A DNA stretch of 50,673 nucleotides, from NCBI GenBank assembly GCA_902567145.1, contig CACFLM010000002.1, positions 1 through 50,673 on the forward strand, written 5' to 3'. This stretch comes from an uncultured Alphaproteobacteria bacterium (GTDB lineage Bacteria > Pseudomonadota > Alphaproteobacteria > TMED127). Below, piece after piece: positions 26,975 to 35,973 of this stretch. Below the pieces are notes generated by a model. It made no database searches. It had not been told where the DNA came from and saw only the letters and a program-made list of their open reading frames with translations. The translations under genes were made by a program, and so were the position numbers. Every line of letters starts with the position of its first letter. The first letter of the stretch is position 1.

Positions 26975-28132
26975 ATGAAGGAAATATTTATTATTAAAGA
27001 TTGTTTCAACAACTTTACTGATATAAGTGATTTTTTTTCTAAGAAAGATAAACAAATTAAATCATTTGATTATAAAGAATTAAAAGAGATAAATGGTTCT
27101 CAATCAACGCTAATTATTCATAAGAAATTTGAAGATAACAATGGCGGGCAATCAAATATGCTTAAGATTGCAAGAAATATAAGCTGCACTAAATTAATTG
27201 TTTTGGACTCGGACAGCAAAGATGGTTATTCCTTAAATAAAGAAATGGGAGGTGCGTATATAAAAATTTCCTACGACACTTTAGACGAAGTAATCAAGGA
27301 AATAATTTATCAAATGATATCAAAAGAAAAATATAGTTTTTCAGACATTAAAACAATTTCATTAATTAACATGGTTGATAAAGTAGCTAAAACCGATGTT
27401 ACAGTATTCATTCACGGACCAACTGGAACTGGCAAGGAAGTAATTTCAAATTTAATACACAATAAGTCTGATAGATTAGATAAACCATTTATTGCAATTA
27501 ATTGTGCTGCAATTCCTGAAAATATGCTAGAAGCAATGTTGTTTGGACATGAAAAAGGTGCTTTCACCGGCGCGTCATCTGCTAATAAAGGAATTTTCAG
27601 AGCTGCAGATAATGGTACATTATTACTCGATGAAATTTCTGAGATGCCATTATCACTTCAAGCAAAACTTCTGAGAGTGTTGCAAGAAAAAAAAGTAACA
27701 CCAATTGGTGGTCAAAGAGATATTGATGTTAATGTCAGAGTGATTGCCACAACCAATAGAGATATGTTAAATGAAGTTAAGGATAAAAAATTTAGAGAAG
27801 ACCTCTACTATAGGTTAAATGTTTTTCCAATAGAAACTCATCATTTATCTGAAAGGCCAGACGATATTTTACCTATTAGCATTGCCTTGTTGAATAGACA
27901 CACTGAAAAAAGTGTCTTACCATATATAAATCAAGGGGCACAAAAAATACTAAGAGAATATAATTGGCCTGGGAATGTAAGAGAACTAGAAAATGTTCTT
28001 CAAAGATCTATAGTACTTTGTGAAAAGAATATAATTGAGGAAAAAGATATTATGATTGATGTTTCTAAACAAAGTAACTTTTATAATAATATTCAAGAAA
28101 ATCTCTCTGAGAAAAAATTGATGCAAGCTTAA
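26975..28132 (+). CDS. Sigma-54 activator without DNA-binding domain (FleT-like)
   Basis: 385 residues from ATG 26975. The frame is open to 26927, but that stretch overlaps the sigma-54 promoter. Residues 1-120 form an unrecognised alpha/beta N-terminal domain without receiver aspartates in the normal places. The AAA+ core has Walker A GPTGTGKE (148-155), GAFTGA (195-200) and TLLLDEISEMP. After the AAA+ domain only about 30 residues remain, with no helix-turn-helix. It leads fliEFGHIJ, as fleT does in Rhodobacter sphaeroides, where FleT works as a hetero-oligomer with FleQ. The name is by analogy. Confidence 0.87.
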   Translation: MKEIFIIKDCFNNFTDISDFFSKKDKQIKSFDYKELKEINGSQSTLIIHKKFEDNNGGQSNMLKIARNISCTKLIVLDSDSKDGYSLNKEMGGAYIKISYDTLDEVIKEIIYQMISKEKYSFSDIKTISLINMVDKVAKTDVTVFIHGPTGTGKEVISNLIHNKSDRLDKPFIAINCAAIPENMLEAMLFGHEKGAFTGASSANKGIFRAADNGTLLLDEISEMPLSLQAKLLRVLQEKKVTPIGGQRDIDVNVRVIATTNRDMLNEVKDKKFREDLYYRLNVFPIETHHLSERPDDILPISIALLNRHTEKSVLPYINQGAQKILREYNWPGNVRELENVLQRSIVLCEKNIIEEKDIMIDVSKQSNFYNNIQENLSEKKLMQA

Positions 28133-28147
28133 TCCGAAGGAGACATA

Positions 28148-28489
28148 ATGAAACCGAATCTTACCGCAAATCTTAAACCTAATCTTAACACACCAAATAA
28201 TCTTGATCAGATTAAAAAAGTTCAAGAAGAGGTTGCTAACTTAACTCCGAAAATTATGGAACCACAGGATGGTGGTTTCTTAGAAAATATTAAATCAGCA
28301 ATTCAAGAAGTTTCGGATACTCAAAAAAATAGCGCAGAATTGACTAAGAACTTTGAACTAGGAATAGAAAATGATTTAACAAAAGTAATGATTCAACAAC
28401 AACTTTCTAGTCTAGGTTTTCAGATGACTTTAAATGTTAGGAATAAAGTTTTAAGTGCATATAAAGATATAATGAACATGCCTGTTTAA
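28148..28489 (+). CDS. fliE: Flagellar hook-basal body protein FliE
   Basis: 113 residues. FliE joins the MS ring to the proximal rod. The C-terminal half is typical: FELGIENDLTKVMIQQQLSS, SLGFQMTLNVRNKVLSAYKDIMNMPV. The N terminus is polar and disordered, as usual. A GAAGGAG Shine-Dalgarno precedes the ATG, 15 bases after the fleT-like stop. Confidence 0.93.
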   Translation: MKPNLTANLKPNLNTPNNLDQIKKVQEEVANLTPKIMEPQDGGFLENIKSAIQEVSDTQKNSAELTKNFELGIENDLTKVMIQQQLSSLGFQMTLNVRNKVLSAYKDIMNMPV

Positions 28490-28506
28490 ATTAAAAGGAA
28501 AAAATT

Positions 28507-30231
28507 ATGGCTGAAGAAATCCAAACTGCTGAAATGGCAAAAACAAATCTCTCTAACCAAGGGATGTTATCAAACATAAGTAATTCACTAGAAAAAATAA
28601 AAAAATTTTCTAATGAACCTGCCGTTCAAAGATCAATTCCTGTGATGATAACTTTGTTCGTTATTTTTCTTGGTTTAGTTTTCTTTATTTCATTTAGAGA
28701 ACCTTCAAGGACTGCACTTTTTTCAAACCTTCCCGAACATGAAAAATCAAGAGTTATTGATGTTCTCAGAGGAAACGGAATAGACGTTTCAATTGATAGA
28801 ACTACTGGAGAAATTCTTGTTCCTTCTCCTGAATATTATGAAGCTAAAATGAAGCTAGCTGCAGAGGGTTTGCCAAGCTCCGTTCCTCAAGGTTATGACA
28901 TCTTAGAAAAAATTCCAATGGGAACCAGTAGGTCTGTTGAATTTATGAAAATGAAACAAACTCAAGAAATCGAATTAGCTAGGTCAATAAACGAAATTGC
29001 GAATATAATAGGTGCTAGGGTTCATTTAGCAATTCCAGAAAAATCTGTTTTTGTAAGAGATTCATCACCTCCAACTGCATCTGTTTTTGTGAAACTTGCA
29101 GATGGAAGAGCATTAGGTTTAGAACAAATTCGATCAATTGTTCATATTGTGTCTTCATCAATACCAAATATGACGTCAGATAATGTTACTGTAGTTGATC
29201 AGTATGGATCTCTGCTTTCAAAACCTGAAGATGATCCAAACCTAGCGATGTCAGAGAAACAATTAGCTCATAGAGTAAAGATTGAGTCAATTTACAGGGA
29301 GAGAATTTTATCTCTTGTTTCACCAATAGTTGGTGCTGGAAATCTAACAGCTCAAGTAAATGTAGAGATGGACTTCACAAGTAATCAAACCACTGAAGAA
29401 ATTTTTGATCCTGAAAGCATCTCAACTAGAAGTGAACAAAATAGTCAAGATGAATCCACGGATAGACCTGCAAGAGGAGTGCCTGGGGCAGTTGCAAACC
29501 AAGCTCCATTAGCAGCAGATCTTCAAATTGATGCACCGGAAACTGGTGATCCTGCTGAATTTAAACAGAGATCATCTAGTAATGTAAAAAATTATGAAGT
29601 CAGCAAAAAATTGAGTACTACTGTTGGACAAATTGGGAAAATCAAAAAAGTTAAAACTGCGGTTTTAGTAAAAAATAAAATTATTGAAACTCCTGAAGGT
29701 ACTACAGTATCAGAACCAATAAGTGATGAAGATAGAGAAAAAATTACCTCTTTGGTGAAAGAAGCTGTTGGTTTCAATGAAGATAGAGAGGATACAATAG
29801 TCGTAACTAGTGGAGACTTTATTCAGGAAATGAATGTAATAACCACAAAATGGTTTGAACAATCATGGTTTCAGAATATGATTGGTCAATTATCAACAGT
29901 TCTAATTCTTGCTATAGTAACTTTTGGTGCACTTAAACCTCTGTTGAATAGAATCTTAGTTCCATCTGCTGGAACCACCGCAGGTCCAGGCGGTGCTTCT
30001 GAAGCTGATTTAGAGGCTGAAGAGACTGAAGACGAAGTTCAAGTTCAAGAGGGTGAATCTTTAGAGGATATAAAAGCAAAACTTAAACCAAAGAAATCAA
30101 CAATTTCAGCTGATATGCTTGATACTGCAAATACATATGACGATAAGGTAGCTGTTATTAGAATGATTGTGGGAGACGAAGCAGGGAAAGTTTCAAATGT
30201 ATTCAGACAACTCATGAAAAAAGATGTATAA
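28507..30231 (+). CDS. fliF: Flagellar MS-ring protein FliF
   Basis: 574 residues, full length. FliF builds the MS ring and the base of the export channel. There is a first membrane helix at about 45-63, the ring-building motif region with FSNLPEHEKSRVIDVLRGNG, PQGYDILEKIPMGTS and ARVHLAIPEKSVFVRDSSPP, then a second helix around 455-475. The cytoplasmic C terminus (acidic linker, then DDKVAVIRMIVGDEAGKV) is the FliG-binding tail. It lies 17 bases after fliE. Confidence 0.97.
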   Translation: MAEEIQTAEMAKTNLSNQGMLSNISNSLEKIKKFSNEPAVQRSIPVMITLFVIFLGLVFFISFREPSRTALFSNLPEHEKSRVIDVLRGNGIDVSIDRTTGEILVPSPEYYEAKMKLAAEGLPSSVPQGYDILEKIPMGTSRSVEFMKMKQTQEIELARSINEIANIIGARVHLAIPEKSVFVRDSSPPTASVFVKLADGRALGLEQIRSIVHIVSSSIPNMTSDNVTVVDQYGSLLSKPEDDPNLAMSEKQLAHRVKIESIYRERILSLVSPIVGAGNLTAQVNVEMDFTSNQTTEEIFDPESISTRSEQNSQDESTDRPARGVPGAVANQAPLAADLQIDAPETGDPAEFKQRSSSNVKNYEVSKKLSTTVGQIGKIKKVKTAVLVKNKIIETPEGTTVSEPISDEDREKITSLVKEAVGFNEDREDTIVVTSGDFIQEMNVITTKWFEQSWFQNMIGQLSTVLILAIVTFGALKPLLNRILVPSAGTTAGPGGASEADLEAEETEDEVQVQEGESLEDIKAKLKPKKSTISADMLDTANTYDDKVAVIRMIVGDEAGKVSNVFRQLMKKDV

Positions 30232-30255
30232 TACTAACTAATTAGGAGTAGAAAG

Positions 30256-31305
30256 ATGGCCGAAAAAGCTAAAGAAGAAAATAAAGAAGAGGAAGAAAAA
30301 TCGCAATATGAACAGCTTACCAGCACTCAAAAATGTGCAATTTTGATGATGCTTCTAGGAGAGGAAGAAGCTTCAGAAATTTTAAAGAATTTGGGACCTA
30401 AAGAAGTACAACAACTAGGCAAAGAGATGTATAATGTTCAAGGTTTAGATCAAGATACAGTAAATAGAGTTTTAGATGAATTTTTGGCGATAATTAAAAC
30501 ACAGACTGACTTAGGCATGGGGTCAACTAATTATATAAGAAACGTGATGACAAAAGCTTTAGGTGAAAATAAAGCTCAATCTGTTCTTGGAAGAATCACT
30601 CCAACCGAAAGTGACAAACCAATTGAAATTCTAGACTGGATGGATGCAAGGTCAGTTGCGGAACTTATATCCGATGAACACCCACAAATTATGGCACTTA
30701 TAATTTCATATTTAGAGCCTGGTGTTGCAGCGGATGTTTTAACGTTGTTACCTGAAGAAACTCAATCAGATATTATTCACAGAATTGCTACACTTGAGAC
30801 AGTCCAACCCGATGCCCTTGCAGAATTGGAAAGAGTAATGCAACTTAAATTTAAAACAAACACTTCACTTAGAGCTTCATCTGTAGGTGGAATAAAGGAT
30901 GCTGCCTCAATTATGAATTTCACAAAACAAAATATGGAACAAAGAATAATGAAAACTTTAGGTGAAAAAGATAGAAATCTAGCTAAAGAAATCCAAGAAA
31001 GTATGTTCACATTTGATACTTTGATTCTTATGGACGACAGAAGCATGCAAACACTTCTAAGAAATGTTGATCAAGAAATTCTCATCATAGCACTTAAAGG
31101 GACTGAGGATGAATTAAAGGATAAGATTTTTTCATGTATGTCACAAAGAGCCTCAGCTAATATAAGAGATGAAATGGAAGTTTTAGGGCCGTTAAGATTA
31201 ACAGAAGTTCAAGAAGCCCAAAAGGCCATTATCAATGTAGCTAGGACAATGTCTGACGAGGGAACTATTGTTCTTGCTGGAAGAGGCGGAGACGATTTTG
31301 TATGA
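30256..31305 (+). CDS. fliG: Flagellar motor switch protein FliG
   Basis: 349 residues. FliG transmits torque from the stator to the rotor. The N-terminal region binds FliF (LTSTQKCAILMMLLGEEEASEILKNL), the middle has the EHPQ motif (DEHPQIMALIISYL), and the C-terminal torque domain carries the charged stretch DDRSMQTLLRNVDQEILIIALKGT. Good Shine-Dalgarno (TAGGAG). The stop overlaps fliH by 4 bases. Confidence 0.96.
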   Translation: MAEKAKEENKEEEEKSQYEQLTSTQKCAILMMLLGEEEASEILKNLGPKEVQQLGKEMYNVQGLDQDTVNRVLDEFLAIIKTQTDLGMGSTNYIRNVMTKALGENKAQSVLGRITPTESDKPIEILDWMDARSVAELISDEHPQIMALIISYLEPGVAADVLTLLPEETQSDIIHRIATLETVQPDALAELERVMQLKFKTNTSLRASSVGGIKDAASIMNFTKQNMEQRIMKTLGEKDRNLAKEIQESMFTFDTLILMDDRSMQTLLRNVDQEILIIALKGTEDELKDKIFSCMSQRASANIRDEMEVLGPLRLTEVQEAQKAIINVARTMSDEGTIVLAGRGGDDFV

Positions 31306-32186
31306 TGCCATTAAAAGACAAACCTAAAGACGAGAAAATCGATCAAATTTCTGGAGCTTTAAGTACTGAAGAAATAGTTAGTCTATTAAGTAAAAGTAAT
31401 AAAGATTTCGTCAAAGAGTCAGATATTTCATCTAACATTTCAAATTTATTTACAAAAGTTACTCCTTTGTTGTTAGCTGAAAAGAATAAAAGTAAAAATA
31501 TTGACTTGAATAAAGAAACTTCTTTAGATAAAAATGCTGATTCTTTTGAAGAAAATATTGATACTGAGGATAGTGAAAAAAAGGTTGACGAGAATAAGCC
31601 TGAGTTTGAAAAAAAATATACGGAGCTCGAAGCAAAAAAAATGGCAAATGAATTTGCCAAACAATATTATAATAATGGGTATAAACTAGGTGTAAAAAAA
31701 ACTACAGAAGAACTTCAAAAAGGTGACAAAGCTCTTGCTGTAACTTTAAAGAATACCACTGATACACTTTTTAAATTAACCCCTAATTTTATTGAAGAAT
31801 TAAACAACTCTATAACGAATTTATTATCAAGTTTATGTAAAGAAATTTTAGGTTATGAGATAGATAGTAAAAATAAATTATTTCAGGAAAAAGTTCTCAA
31901 TCTTTCAAAATCTGTCAAAAATTCAATAGATGATGTTGAAGTTTTTTTAAACCCTGAAGATTGTAGTGCTATTGCTAACTATAACAAAAAAAATAATTTA
32001 GGTTTATGTTTCGAGATGAGTTCCGATGAAAAACTTGAAAGAGGTGATGTTAGAATCAAATCAGGATCAATTGAGATTAGTGATATTGTATCAAACAAAG
32101 TTAAATTTTCAATGCCCACTGAAATTGAATCCGATCTAAATAATTTAAAATTGGATTCAACAGATCAAGAACCCAAAAAACAATAA
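31302..32186 (+). CDS. fliH: Flagellar export apparatus protein FliH (assigned by position and fold)
   Basis: 294 residues. FliH is the peripheral stator of the export ATPase FliI. Sequence similarity is low, as usual in this family, but the layout fits: charged, Ser/Glu-rich N-terminal half, a helical middle (KKMANEFAKQYYNNGYKLG), then a globular C-terminal part with LSSLCKEILGYEI, VEVFLNPEDC and GDVRIKSGSIEISD, which resembles the FliH/HrpE C terminus. It overlaps fliG and precedes fliI by 11 bases. Confidence 0.82.
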   Translation: MMPLKDKPKDEKIDQISGALSTEEIVSLLSKSNKDFVKESDISSNISNLFTKVTPLLLAEKNKSKNIDLNKETSLDKNADSFEENIDTEDSEKKVDENKPEFEKKYTELEAKKMANEFAKQYYNNGYKLGVKKTTEELQKGDKALAVTLKNTTDTLFKLTPNFIEELNNSITNLLSSLCKEILGYEIDSKNKLFQEKVLNLSKSVKNSIDDVEVFLNPEDCSAIANYNKKNNLGLCFEMSSDEKLERGDVRIKSGSIEISDIVSNKVKFSMPTEIESDLNNLKLDSTDQEPKKQ

Positions 32187-32197
32187 TATTTAGAGAA

Positions 32198-33517
32198 ATG
32201 ATTATAGCAAAAAAAATTATTCAAACAGTTAGTTCTCATGTTGTTTCAAATAATAGAATCTACAAAAGCAAAACGTCAAAATTTGATGGAAAAGTTATTG
32301 AATGTGATTCATTCCCATCACCTATTGGAACAGTATGTGAAATTGAATGCAATGATAAAACACTAGTTACAGGTGAGATAATTGGCTTTAAAGAAAATAA
32401 AAATATTATTGCTGTACATGAACAGAATGCAAATATCGTTTTAGGATCTTCTATTAAAGTCCTAAATTCATCTAATGATATAAATGTTGGTTCTAATTTG
32501 CTTGGAAGAGTTATTGATGCATTTGGAAGTCCACTTGACGGTGGGGGGGATATCTATGACTCAGGAGAAGTTTGGCCAATCAACGGCAAACCTGTAAACC
32601 CTATGGCAAAAAAACCAATCAATGAAGTTCTTGATGTGGGGATTAGAGCGATAAATTCTCTCTTTACCGTTGGGCGCGGACAAAGATTAGGAATTATTGC
32701 AGGATCGGGGGTTGGTAAATCAATCTTGCTTGGAATGATGACTAAATTTACCAATGCTGATGTTGTTGTTGTAGCTTTAATTGGGGAAAGAGGAAGAGAA
32801 TTAGGTAATTTTGTTTCTGAAATTTTAAATGATGAATCTCGAAAAAGGACTGTTACCGTTGCTGTTCCGGCGGATAAATCACCACTTCTCCGAATAAAAG
32901 GTGCTGAAAGGGCAACATCAATTGCAGAATACTTTAGGGCTAAAGGAAAAAATGTATTACTTATTATGGACTCACTCACAAGAATAGCTCATGCAAAAAG
33001 AGAAGTCGGTCTCGCACTAGGTGAACAACCAACATCAAAAGGATACCCACCGTCTGTCATCTCTATGATTCCAAATCTTATAGAAAGAACTGGTTCTGGT
33101 GAAAAGAATGAAGGAACTATAACAAGCTTCTATACTATTCTTGCAGATTCAGATGATACTAATGATCCAGTTGTTGATACTGCTAGAGCAATCTTAGATG
33201 GACATATTGTTCTTTCAAGAGATTTGGCGCAAATTGGAATATTTCCTGCTATAGATCTAAATCAATCTCTAAGTAGAGTAATGAACTCCCTAGTCACAGA
33301 TGAACACCAAAATCAATCAGAATTAGTTAAAAAGTTATACTCTATATACCAAGAAAATAAAGATCTTGTTCTGATGGGTGGTTATACTCAAGGACAAAAT
33401 GCTGAAATTGATAGTGCACTCAATAATTGGACCAAAATTTGCAGCTTAATCAAACAAAATTTTAAAACTAAATCTGATTTCAATGATAGTTTACAAAGTC
33501 TGAAACAAATAAATTAA
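32198..33517 (+). CDS. fliI: Flagellum-specific ATPase FliI
   Basis: 439 residues. Energises type III flagellar export. Walker A GSGVGKS (169-175), Walker B VLLIMDSLTRIAHAKREVGL, and the F1-like GERGRELGNF segment. TSKGYPPSV and the C-terminal ADSDDTNDPVVDTARAILDG are diagnostic of flagellar and type III ATPases rather than F1. It sits between fliH and fliJ. Confidence 0.97.
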   Translation: MIIAKKIIQTVSSHVVSNNRIYKSKTSKFDGKVIECDSFPSPIGTVCEIECNDKTLVTGEIIGFKENKNIIAVHEQNANIVLGSSIKVLNSSNDINVGSNLLGRVIDAFGSPLDGGGDIYDSGEVWPINGKPVNPMAKKPINEVLDVGIRAINSLFTVGRGQRLGIIAGSGVGKSILLGMMTKFTNADVVVVALIGERGRELGNFVSEILNDESRKRTVTVAVPADKSPLLRIKGAERATSIAEYFRAKGKNVLLIMDSLTRIAHAKREVGLALGEQPTSKGYPPSVISMIPNLIERTGSGEKNEGTITSFYTILADSDDTNDPVVDTARAILDGHIVLSRDLAQIGIFPAIDLNQSLSRVMNSLVTDEHQNQSELVKKLYSIYQENKDLVLMGGYTQGQNAEIDSALNNWTKICSLIKQNFKTKSDFNDSLQSLKQIN

Positions 33518-33519
33518 AA

Positions 33520-33933
33520 ATGAAAAAAAATAAATACGATCTTTTTTTAGTTCAAAAAAAGCTAAAAAAAAATAAATTACTCAACAATCTATCAACGTTA
33601 AACGGTGAAAAAAAAAGATTGCATTTTATAAAAAAAACATTGAGTGAAATGATTGATCAAAACGAAATAAACAAATCTGATGAAATCACAGGTTCAGATT
33701 TAAGAGTAAATGCTTCTTTTAGACAAAATCTAATGCATAAAATTCAAGTTTCTCAAAATAGAGAAAATCACGTTTCAGAAGAAATAAGTAATAATCTTGC
33801 TGAAATAGGAAAAATTGAAAAACAAAAGCAAAAAATTTTAGAGAAAAAAAGATTAATTAAGGTTCAAAAGGATAATTTACTTGAGTTAAGAAAAGAAAAT
33901 TCTTTTAAGACTAAAAATTCGTTTTCCATTTAA
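33520..33933 (+). CDS. fliJ: Flagellar export chaperone FliJ (assigned by position and coiled coil)
   Basis: 137 residues, almost all Lys/Glu/Asn-rich helix with heptad-like spacing, as expected for the FliJ coiled-coil hairpin that inserts in the FliI ring. No specific motif can be named, since FliJ is poorly conserved. It begins 2 bases after fliI and is followed by the sigma-54 promoter of fliK. Confidence 0.75.
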   Translation: MKKNKYDLFLVQKKLKKNKLLNNLSTLNGEKKRLHFIKKTLSEMIDQNEINKSDEITGSDLRVNASFRQNLMHKIQVSQNRENHVSEEISNNLAEIGKIEKQKQKILEKKRLIKVQKDNLLELRKENSFKTKNSFSI

Positions 33934-33936
33934 CAG

Positions 33937-33952
33937 TGGCACTATAATTGCA
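33937..33952 (+). promoter_or_regulatory. Sigma-54 promoter of the [16 protein letters not shown] unit
   Basis: TGGCACTATAATTGCA is an exact match to TGGCAC-N5-TTGCA, with GG at 33938-33939 and GC at 33950-33951. It fits in the 42-base gap between fliJ and fliK; transcription would begin near 33963, 13 bases before the fliK ATG with AGAAAGAG as Shine-Dalgarno. Confidence 0.9.
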
Positions 33953-33975
33953 GAAATGCCTTAGAAAGAGCAGTT

Positions 33976-35301
33976 ATGGTTGCAATAAAAAATAATATTA
34001 TTAATAAATTTAATATTTTAGATACAAATCTAAATTCCGAAAAAACTGATGAGTTATTTGCGGAGCTTTTTGCTTTGATGAACTTAGAACATTTCGATGA
34101 AGAAAATAATAATTTAACAAAGGATATAAAAAACCAACCCTTTAACCAAAAAATTTTTTCAAAACTGGAAGATCTTAAAGTTATGAACTTTAAGAACACT
34201 GAATTAAATAAAAATGTACAGAAAACTGATATTCTTGAGGGAAGTGATAGTGAATTGGAACTTGCAAAATCACTTATAGAGGTTTTTTATAAAGAAATTG
34301 GTATTACGGAATCATCTAATATACCTAAAAACATGAGCAAAAGTGATCTTAAAATTTCCAACCATTTATTATCTCAAATTAATAATAATCAAAAAAAAGA
34401 GAATGTTAATAAAGTTCCTACAAACAGTAAGGTTTCCAATGATGGTTTCAATGAAGTCAAAATCCAAAATTTTGTTATTAATATAGTTAAAGAGCCTTTA
34501 AAGGATAAAAAGTTATCTAAAATTGAGAATAACTTTAAGATCCAAAATAGTATTAATGTTGAAAATAGTTCAAGAGTTATTACAGAAGGTTCATCTGATG
34601 AAATAAAGAATACTCCTAAAAAGGTAATAACGAATTTGAATCAACAAACAACACTAATTAATAAAAAGAATAATAAAAAGAATAAACAATTTTCTACAAT
34701 CACTAAAAGTGAAGAGATTCCAGAAATTCAAAGTAAAATTATTAAAGTGCAAACAAATTCGAATGTCACTTCATTAAGAAATAAGACTACAAAAGACAAT
34801 CAACTTTATCAAAAAAAAGAAATTAATGATAAGAATAACTCAAAAATGTCTGACCAAAAATCACTAAATATGAGTCCTAATGGAAAAGATTTTTTAGATT
34901 TATTAGAGAGTAGTTGGGGAGAAAAATTCTCAAAGATTATAAAAAATACAGTAAATAATGGTTTAAACAAACTACAGATTCAGTTGAAACCGAAAAATTT
35001 GGGTAAGTTAAACCTAGAGGTTACCTTAAAAAACAATACTACATCGATAAATATTGGTTCAGAGAACCAAGATGTTGTAAGTTTATTGAATGAAAACCTC
35101 CCAAAGTTACTAGACACAATCGATAAAGAAACCAAAAGCTTCTCAAGCATGATGAGCGGAGAAAACAATCAAAATAATTACTTTAACGGTAATAAGAATA
35201 ATAAAAATTTTCTTTCAAGTGATACAACTTCTAATAAGAGAGAAAAATCTGAAAATGAAAATGTAAAAGTTAGTAATCATTATATTGATGTAAATGCCTA
35301 A
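33976..35301 (+). CDS. fliK: Flagellar hook-length control protein FliK
   Basis: 441 residues. The first 330 are Asn/Lys/Ser-rich low complexity, the flexible ruler part. The C-terminal domain carries the conserved block LNKLQIQLKPKNLGKLNLEV and then VVSLLNENLPKLLDTI, the FliK/Flg_hook domain that switches export from hook to filament substrates. Extreme AT content exaggerates the Asn/Lys bias. It has its own sigma-54 promoter and precedes fliL. Confidence 0.88.
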   Translation: MVAIKNNIINKFNILDTNLNSEKTDELFAELFALMNLEHFDEENNNLTKDIKNQPFNQKIFSKLEDLKVMNFKNTELNKNVQKTDILEGSDSELELAKSLIEVFYKEIGITESSNIPKNMSKSDLKISNHLLSQINNNQKKENVNKVPTNSKVSNDGFNEVKIQNFVINIVKEPLKDKKLSKIENNFKIQNSINVENSSRVITEGSSDEIKNTPKKVITNLNQQTTLINKKNNKKNKQFSTITKSEEIPEIQSKIIKVQTNSNVTSLRNKTTKDNQLYQKKEINDKNNSKMSDQKSLNMSPNGKDFLDLLESSWGEKFSKIIKNTVNNGLNKLQIQLKPKNLGKLNLEVTLKNNTTSINIGSENQDVVSLLNENLPKLLDTIDKETKSFSSMMSGENNQNNYFNGNKNNKNFLSSDTTSNKREKSENENVKVSNHYIDVNA

Positions 35302-35328
35302 TTAATTTAAGATACTAAGGAGAAAGAA

Positions 35329-35961
35329 ATGGCAGAAGAAAATAATCAAGATACAGAAAAAAAATCCCCTCTAAAATTAATTTTAATGATAGTTGGTGGT
35401 ATTACTCTATTAGGAGCTGGAATTGGTGTTGGAATTCTGATGGGAGGTGGAAATGATACAGATCCATCTGCTGAAATATCTCAAATAATAGAAAAGAAAG
35501 AAAATCCTCAAGAGACTAATAAAGAGGAAGAAGAAAATCAAGAAGAAGCAACTGTAGAATGTGCTGAAGAAGAAAAGGATGAAGAAGGTAATTGTCCTTC
35601 TGGGCCAAAAAAAATTCCTAAAATCACTCCTGAAGAAGAAATATTTACAACAACATATTATGAATTTCCAGGAAATTTCACAGCTAATCTAAAAGGATCA
35701 AAGAAGTTTCTTCAATTATCTGTTGGTGTATCAACGCAGTATGATGAACAAGTAATGGTAAATGTAGAGAGTCATCAACTCGCCCTAAGATCAGAAATTT
35801 TGACTATAATGTCTGAATTTTCTTCTGAGGACATAGCAGGTAAAGAAGGAAAATATAATTTAGCAGAAGCTTTAAAAGATGGTATTAACGAAGTTCTTAT
35901 GAAAGTCGAGGGTTTTGGCGGAATTGAAAATGTACATTTTACATCTTTTGTAGTACAATAA
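35329..35961 (+). CDS. fliL: Flagellar stator-associated protein FliL
   Basis: 210 residues with one membrane helix (about 15-39, glycine-rich). A very acidic periplasmic linker of about 60 residues follows and contains a cysteine pair (VECAEE and GNCPSG), which could form a disulfide. The stomatin-like domain begins at YYEFPGNFTANLKGSKKFLQ and ends GIENVHFTSFVVQ as in the family. AAGGAG Shine-Dalgarno. FliL rings support the stator under load. Confidence 0.93.
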   Translation: MAEENNQDTEKKSPLKLILMIVGGITLLGAGIGVGILMGGGNDTDPSAEISQIIEKKENPQETNKEEEENQEEATVECAEEEKDEEGNCPSGPKKIPKITPEEEIFTTTYYEFPGNFTANLKGSKKFLQLSVGVSTQYDEQVMVNVESHQLALRSEILTIMSEFSSEDIAGKEGKYNLAEALKDGINEVLMKVEGFGGIENVHFTSFVVQ

Positions 35962-35973
35962 TTAAGTTTAAAT

